DNA of 64,000 nucleotides, taken from NCBI RefSeq assembly GCF_030272615.1, contig NC_081407.1, forward strand, positions 141,426,897 to 141,490,896, read 5' to 3'. The first letter of the stretch is position 1; each line of letters starts with the position of its first letter. Source of the DNA: Cryptomeria japonica (Eukaryota > Streptophyta > Pinopsida > Cupressales > Cupressaceae). The translations under genes and the position numbers were made by a program. The notes under the pieces are model-generated. The model did no database searches. It was not told the origin of the DNA and saw only the letters and a list, made by a program, of their open reading frames with translations. Positions 46,597 through 57,639 of the stretch are shown piece by piece.

Positions 46597-47772
46597 TCAG
46601 TCCCCTTTCCTTTGTCTCCCTCTGGCTGCTACGCCCCTGGTTGTGCTTATATGGAGGGTGTGGGCCCCAGTGTGTCCCCTCAAGTCTACTAACTGAGATG
46701 GGGTCCCTGTGACTCCAGTTACCAATTGTGCCATGATGGGAATCTGTGCTGGTTCGAAGAGTACCTTTTTTCTTACTCCCCATCCTGGTACGGTTGGTAT
46801 GCCCTCCATATGGCTTTCTGTCCCTACTTGCCGCGACCCTCCTACGTGTCCTCCTTCCTGTTCCATGCCCATTGGCTCCATCCTGAATTCTCCTTCATCT
46901 TCTTCTGAAGATGATATGTATGTTTCTTCTTCCCCTGTCTCTACCTCTTCCTCAGAATTGTTGTCTTCTTCTCCTCCATCTTCTAAGCTCCCTGCCAGTT
47001 CTTGCCTTGCTTTTTTCCTCGGTGTTGTCTTTGTGGTTACTGTGAAAGTGTCCAGGTGTAGCCAATAATGCATGGCTGGCTTGTAGGGCTCCACCCGGCT
47101 CAAGGCCACAAATCCTCCTCTATTTTCCAACGCCACTTGAGTTCTCAATGCTTCCAAGAAGAGGGCAATGAGGTGATGGGGCACGTATAGGGTCTTGTGT
47201 TTGAGGAGCATGGCTTCCTTCACACGGCTGGAAAGGACGCAGCCCCAATTATAAATTTTGCCATTACTCAATCCGTGCATGAGGCGTAGCATCCATATTG
47301 CAACATCGGATGCTCGGCTTGCTACTGTTAGCTTACTCTTTATGATATCCAGGACACATCTCCATTCTGGTGAGGTGAGATAAGATTTCTTCAGGCCCCT
47401 TCTATTGCTATTCTGCCATAAACTGTTCCATTGCTCTTTTGTGAGTGCGTCGCCGCAGATATGTTCCAGGAGCCACTTCTTTTCTTCTGTAGGCACTCTT
47501 GCTGACGGTTTCATAGCTGAATCGCCGCTACTGGGAATGCCGAAAACCTTGCTGAATTCTTTGGGTGCATAAGAAATGACCACAGTCTGTCCCAAATAGT
47601 CAATTACTGATCTATGTCTGTCCTGCTCATACCCATGGACCATGGCACGCAATATAGGCTTGAATTCTTTTAGGTTGAAGATGGGCATGAAAATGATTTT
47701 GTCAACTTCTGCTTGCTTCAATGAACTCTTTAGGGGGTGGTCCTCCTCATTGTTTCCCACCACTTCCTGCAC
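46597..47772 (-). CDS. G2 extra 3' ORF, first frame (PTPD-like)
   Basis: An intact 391-codon frame downstream of pol. Residues about 25-215 form a helical domain with SYAPKEFSKVFGIPSSGD (68-84) and a second block WGCVLSSRVKEAML...LYVPHHLIALFLEALR (176-210), the pattern of the domain known as 'putative plant transposon protein' (my recognition, not a search). Residues 250-310 are Lys/Arg- then Glu/Ser-rich. Extra ORFs between pol and the 3' LTR are known in Athila and some Tat elements, with unclear roles. The same motif pair occurs in the long ORFs of elements B and C. It has no stops, unlike pol. Confidence 0.7.
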   Translation of the reverse strand: MQEVVGNNEEDHPLKSSLKQAEVDKIIFMPIFNLKEFKPILRAMVHGYEQDRHRSVIDYLGQTVVISYAPKEFSKVFGIPSSGDSAMKPSARVPTEEKKWLLEHICGDALTKEQWNSLWQNSNRRGLKKSYLTSPEWRCVLDIIKSKLTVASRASDVAIWMLRLMHGLSNGKIYNWGCVLSSRVKEAMLLKHKTLYVPHHLIALFLEALRTQVALENRGGFVALSRVEPYKPAMHYWLHLDTFTVTTKTTPRKKARQELAGSLEDGGEEDNNSEEEVETGEEETYISSSEEDEGEFRMEPMGMEQEGGHVGGSRQVGTESHMEGIPTVPGWGVRKKVLFEPAQIPIMAQLVTGVTGTPSQLVDLRGHTGAHTLHISTTRGVAARGRQRKGD

Positions 47773-48208
47773 TCGCTTCCAAGCACTCCTTCAAACGTGA
47801 CATTCTCTACATTCACCTGTTCCGATGCCCTCTCTTGGCTTTTCTTGCTTGTTAGAAGTGCTAGCTTTGTAATTTATGTCACAACTTCCCCTTCTAGGGT
47901 TGCCATGACTCCCTTTCACCATCTTGTGCGTGTATGGTGCTGTACCCGAGGGCTGTGGGCCTATACGTTGTGACTGAGGCTGAGGTGTTGTGTATTTTAA
48001 GTGCCACGTGATCGGTAGCCTATTTCCCAGGGGCTGCGTACGTCGTGGCCGAATTTCGCCACCCCTCTGTCTGCTGATTGTGTACGCTGGTGGTTGCGTG
48101 CTTTTTTTCCTATGTGCCGCCCCTTTTGCGTTGCTGCTCCGTGTTGTGCCGCTGGTGCTGTGTCCCATGCCCCAGCTCCCTTCTGTGCTGCGTACGCCTA
48201 CCTTCGCC
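47773..48208 (-). other. G2 spacer between pol tail and extra ORF
   Basis: A low-complexity minus-strand frame (48498-47791) of Arg/Glu/Gly-rich sequence covers this spacer and part of the repeat region. Its composition follows the repeats, so I do not call it a gene, though its end nearly abuts the extra ORF. Confidence 0.4.
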
Positions 48209-48440
48209 CTACGTACGCCCTCCTCCTTGCTGCGTACCTTGGCCTCCTCCCCGCGTACGCCCTCCTCCCCGCTTATGCCTTCCTCCCTGCTGCGTACCTT
48301 GGCCTCCTCCCCGCGTACGCCCTCCTCCCCGCTGGCCTCCACTCCGCATACCTCCCTGCTGCGTACGCTCTTCCTCCTGTCGCGTCCGCTCCCCTTCACT
48401 CCACTGCGCGCTTTCGTCTCCTTGCTGCGTGCTCTCTCTT
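48150..48440. repeat. GC-rich CGTACG repeats in G2
   Basis: TGCGTACCTTGGCCTCCTCC with CCGCGTACGCCCTCCTCCCC occurs twice exactly 60 bp apart (48231-48270, 48291-48330), with many partial copies of GCGTACG and CCTCCTCCCCGC around. CpG density is high compared with the rest of the window. Long frames on both strands here (for example 47990-48747 on +) are composition artefacts. Confidence 0.85.
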
Positions 48441-51400
48441 CCACCCTGCATACGCCCAACCCGCGTACAATGTGTCTCTTGTGCGTGGCCTCCGCCACTC
48501 CGTTTTCTACCCGTCTTTGTTGTGCGTACCTTTTCCTCCTTATGTTTTTCTTTTGTTATTATTTTTAATGTTTTGGTTTTGTTTTTTGATATTTTGCCTT
48601 GGTCTTTTATTTTTAAATATTTCTGCCTTGATTTTTTTCTTATTCTTTTTCTGTCTCCGTCCTCCTCTCTCTTCATTTTTTCTTTGTGCCACTTTATTTC
48701 TGTTTGAAAATTGGCTATTTTATTTTTTTCAATCACCACCATTTTAATGGCCACCATATTAATGGCTATGGACTCCCTTTCTTTGTAGATTTTTAGTTTT
48801 GATCCATTTACTGGATCTTTGATGGGGCTGTAATCCAGGTTGGACAATTTAATAGCTCCATTTTTTCCCACCTCCCTTACCTTGTATGGCCCTAGCCATC
48901 GAAGTCTAAATTTACCTGGTCGGAGTTCATTTCGGCCATTGTACTTAAGTACCAGCTGTCCTGGCGAGAACTTCATCCGCCTTAGATGTTTATCATGCCA
49001 AGCTTTCCTTCTGTTCTGAGCCACTTCTATGGCCCATTGTGCTATTAGACGGCGCTCATCTAATTTTTGTAAGGTCATAAGTCATTCCTTTAGGCTTTCC
49101 TCATCCCCCCATCTGTTCTGCACTGCTATCCGCAAGGTTGGTACAGTGTATTCTACTGGCATTACTGCCTCCTATCCATACATAAGCTGAAAGGGGGTGT
49201 GTGTAGTTGTCGCTTTGTATGTTGTCCAGTAGGCCCACAATATTGCTGGTAATCGCTCTTCCCAATCTCCTTGCTCTACTCCACACGTCTTGTAGAGAAT
49301 AGATACTAGTACTTTGTTGGTGGACTCCGCTTGGCCATTCGCCCTGGGATAGTATGGACTAGACAATGTGTGGAAAATCTTGAATTCTGTTGTCATATTG
49401 CGTATAACTTGATTGACAAAGTGTACCCCCCTATCACTCGTGAGTTGCAGGGGTATCCCGAACCGGGTCACAATGTGTTCATTTTGGAACTTGGCAGTGC
49501 TCAAGGCTGTGTTGTCGGGTAAAGCTCTGGCTTCGGCCCACTTAGTGAGGTATTCTGTAGCCACCACAATGTAGTGGCATCTATGCACTTTGCTCGTCCT
49601 CATAGGTCCTACGAAATCCAATCCCCATCTTTCGAACAATTCCTGTGGTTGGGACGGGAACAGGGGCATGAAGACTCGTTTGAGTGGCTTACCTGCCCTT
49701 TGGCACGTGTCGCAGCTGGTCACCCATTCCCTCGCATCCGCATAAAGTGTAGGCCACCAGAGCCTTGCTAGCAAAATTTTCCGTGCCGTGGTATCTGGCC
49801 CCATATGTCCTCCGGCTAGTCCTTCGTGAGATTCTCTTAGGACTCCAGGAATTTCTTCCTCTAGGACACATCTTCGCAGGATACCGTCCGGCCCTAGTTT
49901 ATATAGGAGCCCTTGGATCAATTGGAACGTGGTACTTTTTAGGGCGAGCTTCCTTCTCTCGCTTGGGCTCATGTCACCTGGAAATGTTGCTGTAGAAAGA
50001 TACTGCCCGAGTTTCTCGTACCAGGAAGGTAACACGGCTATCTTGAATAATTGGCCATCTGGGAAATCTTCGCTCACTCCTCCTTCCCCTGGCTCCCCGG
50101 ATTTTATTCTAGATAGGTGGTCAGCCATTACGTGACTTTTCCCTGGTCGCACCACGACATTGAAAGTAAATTCCTGAAGCAAGATCAACCATCGACTTAC
50201 CCGTCCTTGAATAACCGGTTTGTTCACCAGGTACATGAGTGCTTGGTGATCCACGAAAAATGTGAATGGTGTGGCTAAAAGATAATGGCAGAACTTTTGT
50301 ACTGCATATACCATTCCCAAGGCTTCCCTTTCTGTGGTGCTATAATTTCTTTCTTCTTTTGACAGTAACCTACTAGCAAAATATATTGGGTGGTCTAAGC
50401 CTGAGGATCCGGGTTGCGTTAAGATGGCTCCAATTGCAAAGTTAGAAGCGTCCACATGTACATGAAATTTATTCTCCCAATTTGGGTATGCCAAAATAGG
50501 TGCACTTACCAATCTGGTTTTGAGTTCTTGGAAGGCTTCGTTCTGCTCCTTGTCCCACACAAATGGTTCCCCTTTCCTTGTTAGGCGTTCAAGTGGAAGG
50601 GACACTTCTGCAAATCCTTTAATGAACCGTCGGTAGTACCCAACATGGCCAAGGAAGGATTTGATCCCCGTAACATCTGTTGGGCTATCCATGTCGAGAA
50701 TAACTCTGATCTTATCTGGGTCTGTTTTTAACCCTGCCTTACAAACTATGTGGCCGAGTAATCTCCCCTGTGGCACTAGGAACCTACATTTCTTGGGATT
50801 GAGTGCCAGTCTTGCTCGTCGACACCGGTCCATGCATTCCCCCAGTATCCTCAAATGGTTTTCCTTATCACTATATACTGACCAGTCGTCCAGGAAGGCC
50901 TTGAAGTTCCCAATGGCCATTTTGTCAAAGATGTGGAGTATGATCCTCTGGAAAGTGGCTGGGGCGTTGCATAGCCCAAATGGCATACGGTTGTACGCAA
51001 AAACTCCATCGTCCACAATAAATGTGGTTTTGAGTTTGTCCTCCTCCGCAATGCTGATCTGGTTATAGCCGGAAAAGTCGTCCATGAAGGAGTAAATCTC
51101 ATGCCCTGCTACCTCTTCGAGGATGCTATCAGTAAACGGTATCGGAAACGGGTCCTTAATGGTTACAGCATTTAAGCTTCTGAAGTCCACGCAAATGCGG
51201 ATCCTGTTTCCTTCCTTTTTCAAGGAAATAACAATGGGGGAAACCCATTCACTAGTTTGCACTCGGAAAATGATCCCAGCGTCTAGCATTTTTTCTATTT
51301 CTTCTTGTACCTTGGTCGCATAGTTCTTATTCATGCGATAGGGGCGTTTCCGCACAGGCCTTGCCCCTTCCATCAAAGGTATTCGATGTACGCATAGTTC

Positions 51401-54085
51401 CAGGGGTACTCCCTTCAGATCTTTATAAGTCCAGGCGAACACATCTTTATACTCCAAGAATATCTTAAACGCCGCCGCCTTTAGTACAGGGTTCCAATCA
51501 TCTCCAACCATTATTACTCTTGGGTCCTTTTCATCTCCCAAGTTGGTGCTCTGAACCTTTGGTTCCTCGTATTGTACCACTTCTTTCTCAAATTGGTGTG
51601 CCGGTGTGCTGTCTACTTCTGCCCCTCCTTCCTCGTATTCCGCAATTTGTGGCGGGTAGGTGCCATCGTTTCCTAACTCAAGGATTTCCAATACATTGCA
51701 CTCTGGTTGGAAGATCTCATAATCTTCCATCTGCCAGTGGAATAGTCCACTTAGAGAACTCGTTTCATCTTCTGAGCAATTACCGAGGCGGAGCACCCCT
51801 TCTTCATTGGGCTCTATCTCGCCTTTTTCCCTCACGGTATCCTCCTCCGAGTCAAAATCTGAGGCCATTTCTTGACTCACCTGCTGGTTTCGCAGGTCAA
51901 TGACATATTTTTTTCCCTCACTTTCAATGGAAAGGGTATTTTTCTTCCAGTTGTGGTTTTCTTTGGCCGTGACAAGCCATCCTCTTCCCAAAAGTGCATC
52001 ATATCCTTTCCGCTCCAACGATATGACCATGAAATCTAAAAAGAAGTGTTGTGTCCCGATAGTTACCTTTTGGCCCATAAGCGTGCCCAATGGTTTGATG
52101 CCATGCTGATCGGCTCCTACGAGGTGGAAGGCTGGCGGCCAGAGTGTTGGCCTCCCCAAGGTTTTCCATGTCTCCTCAGGTAGCACGTTTACTGCAGACC
52201 CTCTGTCTACGATGGTGTTAGTAAGCCTGAACCCGAGAATCTCCATTTCTACTACGGCTGGTGTCCTGCCTACCCCTGCTGTCATCAACATAGGATCATT
52301 AGTCTCCTTTGAGTGGTTCCTTTCTTCCATTTCCTCCCTGTGGTTCGGCGTCTTCCCCTCCTTCCTGGTCTCCTCCACTTGGTTTATAGCTATCTGTAGT
52401 TGTGGTAGTGTTTGCAACAGATCCACTACGCGGACCGGCACCGTGGTTTGCAGTAGCTGTTTCATTATGGTTGTTTCGGAGTCGGTTCGTATGGTGTTGG
52501 TGGTTTTGTGGGGTGCTGGCTTTCTCCACTCCTCACTCATTTCCCTTTCTACTTCTCTCTGTGCCTCTTTTAGTCTTCCCTTCTCTGTGCCTGGGTCAGG
52601 GTATATTAGTTTCCTTGTATGAGATCGGGTAATGGCTAGTACTTCTGGGCACCGTGCGTCTAGTTCTGGCCGTACTACCTCCAACATGTTCACGCCTTTC
52701 TGTCTTGGACATTCCGTATCTTCGTGATTGCCCGGCCCGCACCATTTGCAAAGTAGCCCTCCTTGCCCAGCACCACTCTGGCAGTCGTGTGCAAAATGGC
52801 CCCATTCGTTACATCGTCGACATTGTATCATTGGTCTTCCTTTTGCATCGTATTGGATGCGACCCCGTGGTGTATTATTATTGCTGTTGTTGTTACTCCC
52901 CCTCCGGCTGGTCCTATAGCCACCTGGTGACGCATCTGAGTTTGTGTTCTTGGTGGGTGTAGTGGGTGGTGTTGCCTGTTCTTGAGTATATAGTACCTGG
53001 GCACTCCTAGCCTTCAAGTTGTAGGGGCATTCCTTAATAGCATGCCCCAACACTTGGCAGATGTCACAAAAAGCTTTCTTTGGACAATTGGTTTTTGTGT
53101 GTCCCTCCAGTTTGCACTCTGTGCACCAGAGGTCTCTGCCCTCCCTACTTTCTTCCTTTTGCGTCCGCATTTCCCGCATCATCCATCTCATATCCTTCTG
53201 GAGTGCTTGTATCGTACGTGACTCCTCCTCGCTCTCCTGATCACTACTATCTTCATCGCTTGTACGCTTCTTGTCCTTTGATGTCTTGTTCTCGCTTTCA
53301 ATATCCATGGCTCTATTGTATACCTCCATGAAAGTAGATGGGGGTACTACCTTCATCTTTTTCCGCAGTGATGGTTGCAGACCCTCAATAAACCATCGCT
53401 TCTTTAACCCGTCGGCCGGGGTATTATCCATTTTGCCAATTAATTCTTTTAGTTTGTGGTAGTAGGACCGTACCGTCTCACTCTTGCCCTGTTTGGTGTT
53501 GTATATTTCTGCGACGATCTCGTCATCGTCCTGCAGTAGCCGAAGCTCCTCCTCAAATGCCTTAGCAAGTCTTTTCCAGGTATCCTTTGAAGTGATGGGT
53601 AGGTCTGTGTACCAATCAATGGCAATACCACGAAGGGTGGCTGGAAATGCTTTCAGCCAGTTATCCTCATCATCCTCACCATTGGCCTGCCATATGGTGA
53701 CACAAGTTTTATAGTGGTGGGCGGGATCCTCCGATCCTAGTCCATTGAATCTGGGGAGTTTCTGTTTTTCGGAGTTATGTGCCATCTTCCTCGTACTCCC
53801 CGAGTTGTCCTGGGAATTGTTGAATGACTCGGTTGGCGCGGTTGTTTGTTCCCAATTATCACTGCTACCTAATGCCTCTGGGCTGTTGTGACTCCTGTCC
53901 CATGCTTGTGTATGTTGTCGAGAACCTTCCGCCAGGCTCCCTCTTTCTTCCACTATCTTGTAGAGTTTCAGGCGCCTCTCGAGTTGCTCTTGGATCCGCA
54001 GGGATCTTCTTACTATGTCTTCTTGGTTCCCTTCTTGTTCCTCCGAGGCTTCTCGGTTTCGATCTTTGTTTAGTGTATTTGGCAT
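48209..54085 (-). pseudogene. G2 gag-pol polyprotein (two nonsense codons)
   Basis: One frame of 1,959 codons, open for the first 1,637 residues. Gag core about 105-260; four CCHC zinc knuckles at 321-334, 340-353, 422-435, 446-459; protease IVDRGSAVNVLP near 625; RT 910-1125 with FMDDFSGYNQI (1000-1010) and the active-site box FLDDW (1064-1068); RNase H HVDASNFAIGA (1210), FFVDHQAL (1277); integrase zinc finger H1420, H1427, C1458, C1461 and core D1490, D1551, E1587. A TAG at 49169-49171 and a TGA at 49079-49081 interrupt the integrase end; both fit C-to-T changes (CAG, CGA). After the C-terminal fold a Lys-rich then Gly/Arg-rich tail is dictated by the GC-rich repeats. There is no chromodomain. 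The start codon overlaps the stop of ORF1 (TAATG). Confidence 0.95.
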
Positions 54086-54477
54086 TAATTATTGGAATTG
54101 CGGCGGTTTCGTCGTTGTGTATAGTCCCTCTGTTCTTTTTCCCTTTGATTCCTTTCTTTATACTATTGGAGCACTTGCTGCCTGCGTTGCTCCCTTCGTG
54201 TGTTCTCTCGTTCCTCTTCACGTTCCACAAGGACACGTGCCAACAACCTTGGAAGGCTACCCAGGAGATCATGTACTGCTTGGTTCACGTTGAGTTCTGC
54301 CCGTACCGTATCAGCCGAGACAGCGCTCAGTTCCGCTTCTTGCTGTACGTACCGGTCCACAGAAACGTCCCACGCATGAATCAGGTCCTGTGTCAACTGA
54401 TCCTCCTTGGTTACTTCCGTGTTATCTTCTATGTCACTGTCTGTCACCAGGATATTTTGGTCGAATGGACGACCCAT
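54085..54477 (-). pseudogene. G2 ORF1 upstream of gag
   Basis: From ATG at 54477 a frame of 130 codons runs to a TAA whose last base is the first base of the gag-pol ATG (TAATG). It is interrupted by one TAG at 54163-54165. The product is acidic at first (VTDSDIEDNTEVTKEDQLTQ), then helical, and Arg/Glu/Gln-rich at the end (REEERENTRREQRRQQ). No family is recognised. A separate ORF before gag is known from Ogre-type Tat elements, but I see no sequence tie. The overlap suggests translation of gag-pol by termination-reinitiation. Confidence 0.55.
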
Positions 54478-54517
54478 TATACTTCCATCCCGCCAGCTTT
54501 CCCTCCTCAGACCTTCA

Positions 54518-54541
54518 GGTTCGACTTAGGCAGCGGCGCCA
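54518..54541 (-). promoter_or_regulatory. G2 primer-binding site (tRNA-Asp type)
   Basis: Three bases after the 5' LTR the minus strand reads TGGCGCCGCTGCC, then a mismatched stretch and TCGAACC, matching most of the 3' end complement of tRNA-Asp, as used by Athila/Tat elements (recalled consensus TGGCGCCGTTGCC). Confidence 0.75.
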
Positions 54542-54544
54542 AAA

Positions 54545-54865
54545 TGTTAGTAGCCTAAGTGGTTCAGGTGGTAGCATAGGGAGCATCAATATACAATGTA
54601 CAATACCAAAGCATAGCAATTCATTAGCATGGAACCAATAACACACAACACAGTATACCAGAATAGATTCGTGTAACACAGGTGTATATCATATTCCTCT
54701 CCAAATCCCATGTCCTCACAATGTGCTACAAGTTTACAATATAAAGAGTTCGCGGCTGGTTCGGCCACCAACCGTCCAGCAACTAACTACCTGCAGATAT
54801 AACTTAATACTATTATTTTCTATTAAAGCATTAAAAAGCCTTATTTACTAATTAACTGGCTTACA
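54545..54865 (-). repeat. G2 5' LTR (321 bp)
   Basis: Direct repeat of 45423-45743. Followed on the + side by the ATATC duplication and the rest of the G1 RT gene. Confidence 0.97.
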
Positions 54866-55773
54866 ATATCCTCTTCACAGACACAAATCTGATGGTATCT
54901 TGATCAAAGATCAATCTTCGAGAAGTAGGTTGATCCATATAACTCATCAATGTGAGGAATAGGATACTATTTTTGATGTTTTTTATGGTCAAGGCACGAT
55001 AATCAATACACATCCTCACTGTACCATCTTTTTTCTTAACCGGGACCAATGAAGAAGCAAATGGACTAGAACTCGACCGAATATGACACATGGCTAATAA
55101 CTCCTCAATCATCTTTTCTATCTCCTTGAAATGCCTCGGATGACAATAAGGTGTAGTAATGACGGGCTTGGCGCCCTCCTCCAACTCTATAGCATGCTCA
55201 AAGCCACGGTCTGGTGGTCTACCTTGTAGAATCTCTCCAAACACTCCACTATGTTTATCCAATGCTATCTAAATGTCTATGTGATATGGCTGATCTCTAC
55301 TTGTTGAAGACTGGGTAGACACCAAACATTGAGCCACCCATGCTACATCATCATGTCTAAATAAAGCCTCCATCCCGTGTGCTGAAATTGTCCTGGGACC
55401 ACCATCTGATAACGCTCTCAACGCAATCTTCTTCCCATCGGCCATAAACTCAATCTCCATCCTACGAAGAACCATAAGATACCTACCAAGAGTCTACAAC
55501 CATTGCATACCCAAAACCACATCCAGCTCCCCAAGGCTTATCACATAGAATTCATTAGTCAAAGTATACTCACCCATCTTCATGCTAAGCTGAGGAACTC
55601 TCCTAACACAACTCATGGTAGATCCATTTGCAACTCTCACATTAAATCCCGAGAACTCCTCTACTTGCAAACCATGCTTCTTGACCAACTTATCATCAAT
55701 GAAGTTGTGAGTAGCACCCATATCAACTAGACATTAGTTCGTTTTCCCTTAAGTACACCTTTTAATCGGAAAA
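54866..55773 (-). pseudogene. G1 pol: protease and RT first half
   Basis: Minus strand: FRLKGVLKGKRT, the protease motif LVDMGATHNFID (Asp kept, DSG changed to DMG), MSCVRRVPQLSMKMGEYTLT, LGELDVVLGMQWL, then RT from PDRGFEHAIELEEGAKPV through PFASSLVPVKKKDGTVRMCI and DYRAL to VSVKRI where G2 is inserted. At least three frame breaks. It joins 45422 after removing G2 and one copy of ATATC. Confidence 0.88.
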
Positions 55774-55778
55774 GAAAT

Positions 55779-57196
55779 TGTAGACATATAAATCTGACCA
55801 GTAAATTAAATAAATATTTAATGTTTATTTAACTCACTAACAATTCTTCTATTAATTAAATTAATATTTAATTCATTCACTCCCTTTCTCTATCGATTAA
55901 ATAAATTATTCAATTTATTTGATTCATTTGGCCAAATTCTAACTTTTAATTAAATAAATCTTTCCCATTTAATTAAATTATATTTAATTAAAACCCCTTT
56001 TACATTTAAATAAATCAATATTTATTTAAATCAACCCAATGCAAGTTGCAACCCACTTTTTGAAATAAATTAATTTTATTTCAATTAAATCCTAAAATTC
56101 CTCCCATTTGCATTCTCCTACAAAATCCACTTGCATGCCTAAACCCCCTTCTAGATTCTTCTAATCACTTCCATTTTAGCCCTAATTCTCCTACCAATCA
56201 TTTGCACATTCCTTAAGAAAACGGTCACTTCTCAAAAGCCTCCAAAGTCTTCATAAACCATTAAAGGCTTTATGTCTTCAACAAGCTAACCTACAAAGTC
56301 TTCAATAACCATTAATGGTTAACTCAAACTCAACCCTTGGTTAAAGACTTTCCTCTAACTTAACCATTCCTTTAACCCATGGGTCTCTTCAAGCATTCAT
56401 TGCTTTGACCATGGTTATCTCTTTAACCCTTGCACAAGAGTTTATCCTTTGGATAAAAGCTTTATCCACTAACTCAACCCTAACCAAACCCTCCTAGGGT
56501 GACTCATGTCTCCTCAGGCATTTAATCCCTCTTCTCTCCCCTCTCAAGCCTTCTTATATTGACACTTGTCAACATGGGATTGGTTGGAAAGTATCACATG
56601 GATTGAAGATCCTTCAATCCTAACCCTTGTTAAGATTAGTCAATCTTAATCATCCATTTGCCCATTTCTTCTATAAGTAGGCCTCATTTCTCTCATTATC
56701 TATCATCCAAGTTTCGTGCATCCAGATTATAGTCTATTTCATCAAGTCTTAAGCTTTGCCTCTCTTTGTTTAATTATAATCTTTAACATTTAGAACCATT
56801 TCATATCATTAGCATAGCATATTCATGCTAGTATAGCATCTTAGTATAGCTTAATATCCATATCATAGCATAGTTAGTTTTATTATCATAGCATAATATC
56901 TCATCTTAGCAAGCTTTGTTAATCATCATACAAATCTTAGTTGCATATGGCATATAGATCATTTCCATCACATATCACTCGTTCTTGGAGTTGTCATTCC
57001 AAAGGTCAGTTGATCAATGATTTGAGAGCAACCATTGACTTGAGGAATCTTATGAGATAGATAACAATGAGACTCTTTTGAAGATTAGCTTGTTTAAACT
57101 AGTTTACCAAGTTAGTCTTTATATCTAATGTTTCATTGGTATGCTAGTTTCTCGTTTTTCAAATTGATTGACTAATCCCACTAAATCTAGCATACA
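55779..57196 (+). mobile_element. Solo LTR in G1 (1418 bp)
   Basis: Starts TGTAGACATA and ends CTAGCATACA; flanks are GAAAT (55774-55778) and AAAAT (57197-57201), a target duplication with one mismatch. It separates G1 sequence RVPK (57203) from FRLKG (55773), which are adjacent in intact elements. U3 is full of TTAAATAAAT; TATAAGTAGGCCTC at about 56675 is a promoter-like box for the + strand. No internal region or second LTR is present. Confidence 0.7.
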
Positions 57197-57201
57197 AAAA
57201 T

Positions 57202-57403
57202 TACTTAGGAACTCTTTATAGTGTAGCAATAGCAACATTAGGCTGATTGGCTACCTTATCCTTATCTATTTCCAATTGTGGCTGCTCCTGGGACTCATTA
57301 TCCCTGCTATCCTTTGATTTGCTGTCATCAACCTGCTCATCTTCAACATCAGAGGTGACCTCCATCTAGTGTATTTTACCTTTCCAAAGGCATCTATGCT
57401 TGG
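57202..57403 (-). pseudogene. G1 gag end: zinc-knuckle remnant
   Basis: Minus strand KHRCLWKGKIH, the His-x-x-Cys end of a CCHC knuckle, then a stop and an acidic linker MEVTSDVEDEQVDDSKSKDS leading to NQPNVAIATL and RVPK, the usual run-in to a chromovirus protease. It is cut off by element C at 57404. Confidence 0.65.
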
Positions 57404-57639
57404 TGTTGTGCATTGCACACGCTCCATGTCGCCGACAGGGTCCCCTTTCCTTTTTTTGGTCCTTTCGCCTTCGCCCTATTGAGTTCCGCGCAGGGTGTCT
57501 CGTGTCTTTTTGAGCGTGCACGTAATCAGTCCATGAGATGATGATGTCATGAGCGGAAGCTGGGGAATTCCCAAGGTGAGTTGAACCTTCGGGCATGAAA
57601 ATTCCAAAAGATCGTTTAAACTTGTGAAATCGCCTGAGA

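Larger units (their letters stand above)
45423..54865 (-). mobile_element. G2: near-complete Ty3/Gypsy element, 9.4 kb
   Basis: Two 321-bp LTRs are flanked by ATATC on both sides (45418-45422 and 54866-54870), inside the RT gene of G1. Order on the minus strand: LTR, tRNA-Asp-type primer site, a 130-codon ORF1, gag-pol, a GC-rich repeat spacer, an extra ORF (two frames), polypurine tract, LTR. There is no chromodomain. The primer site, the extra 3' ORF and the RT type suggest the Athila/Tat side of Gypsy. Seven of 321 LTR positions differ by eye. Confidence 0.95.
42639..57403 (-). mobile_element. G1: decayed Gypsy chromovirus, interrupted three times
   Basis: Minus-strand pieces of one element line up when insertions are removed: gag zinc-knuckle end (57403-57202), protease and first half of RT (55773-54866), second half of RT, RNase H, integrase and chromodomain (45422-43059), polypurine tract and 3' LTR (43034-42639). 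A chromodomain at the integrase end defines chromoviruses. The interruptions are G2, a solo LTR and element C; the 5' LTR must lie past the window. Confidence 0.85.

Noticed and set aside
47990-48747. Long + strand frames (about 200 codons) opposite the G2 pol tail
   Set aside because: They lie on the GC-rich repeat, consist of Pro/Ser/Leu/Arg runs, and oppose a coherent retroelement frame.
50661-52622. Several + strand frames over G2 pol (for example 50661-51068, 51520-51903, 52212-52622)
   Set aside because: They are antisense shadows of the well-conserved minus-strand RT, protease and gag.
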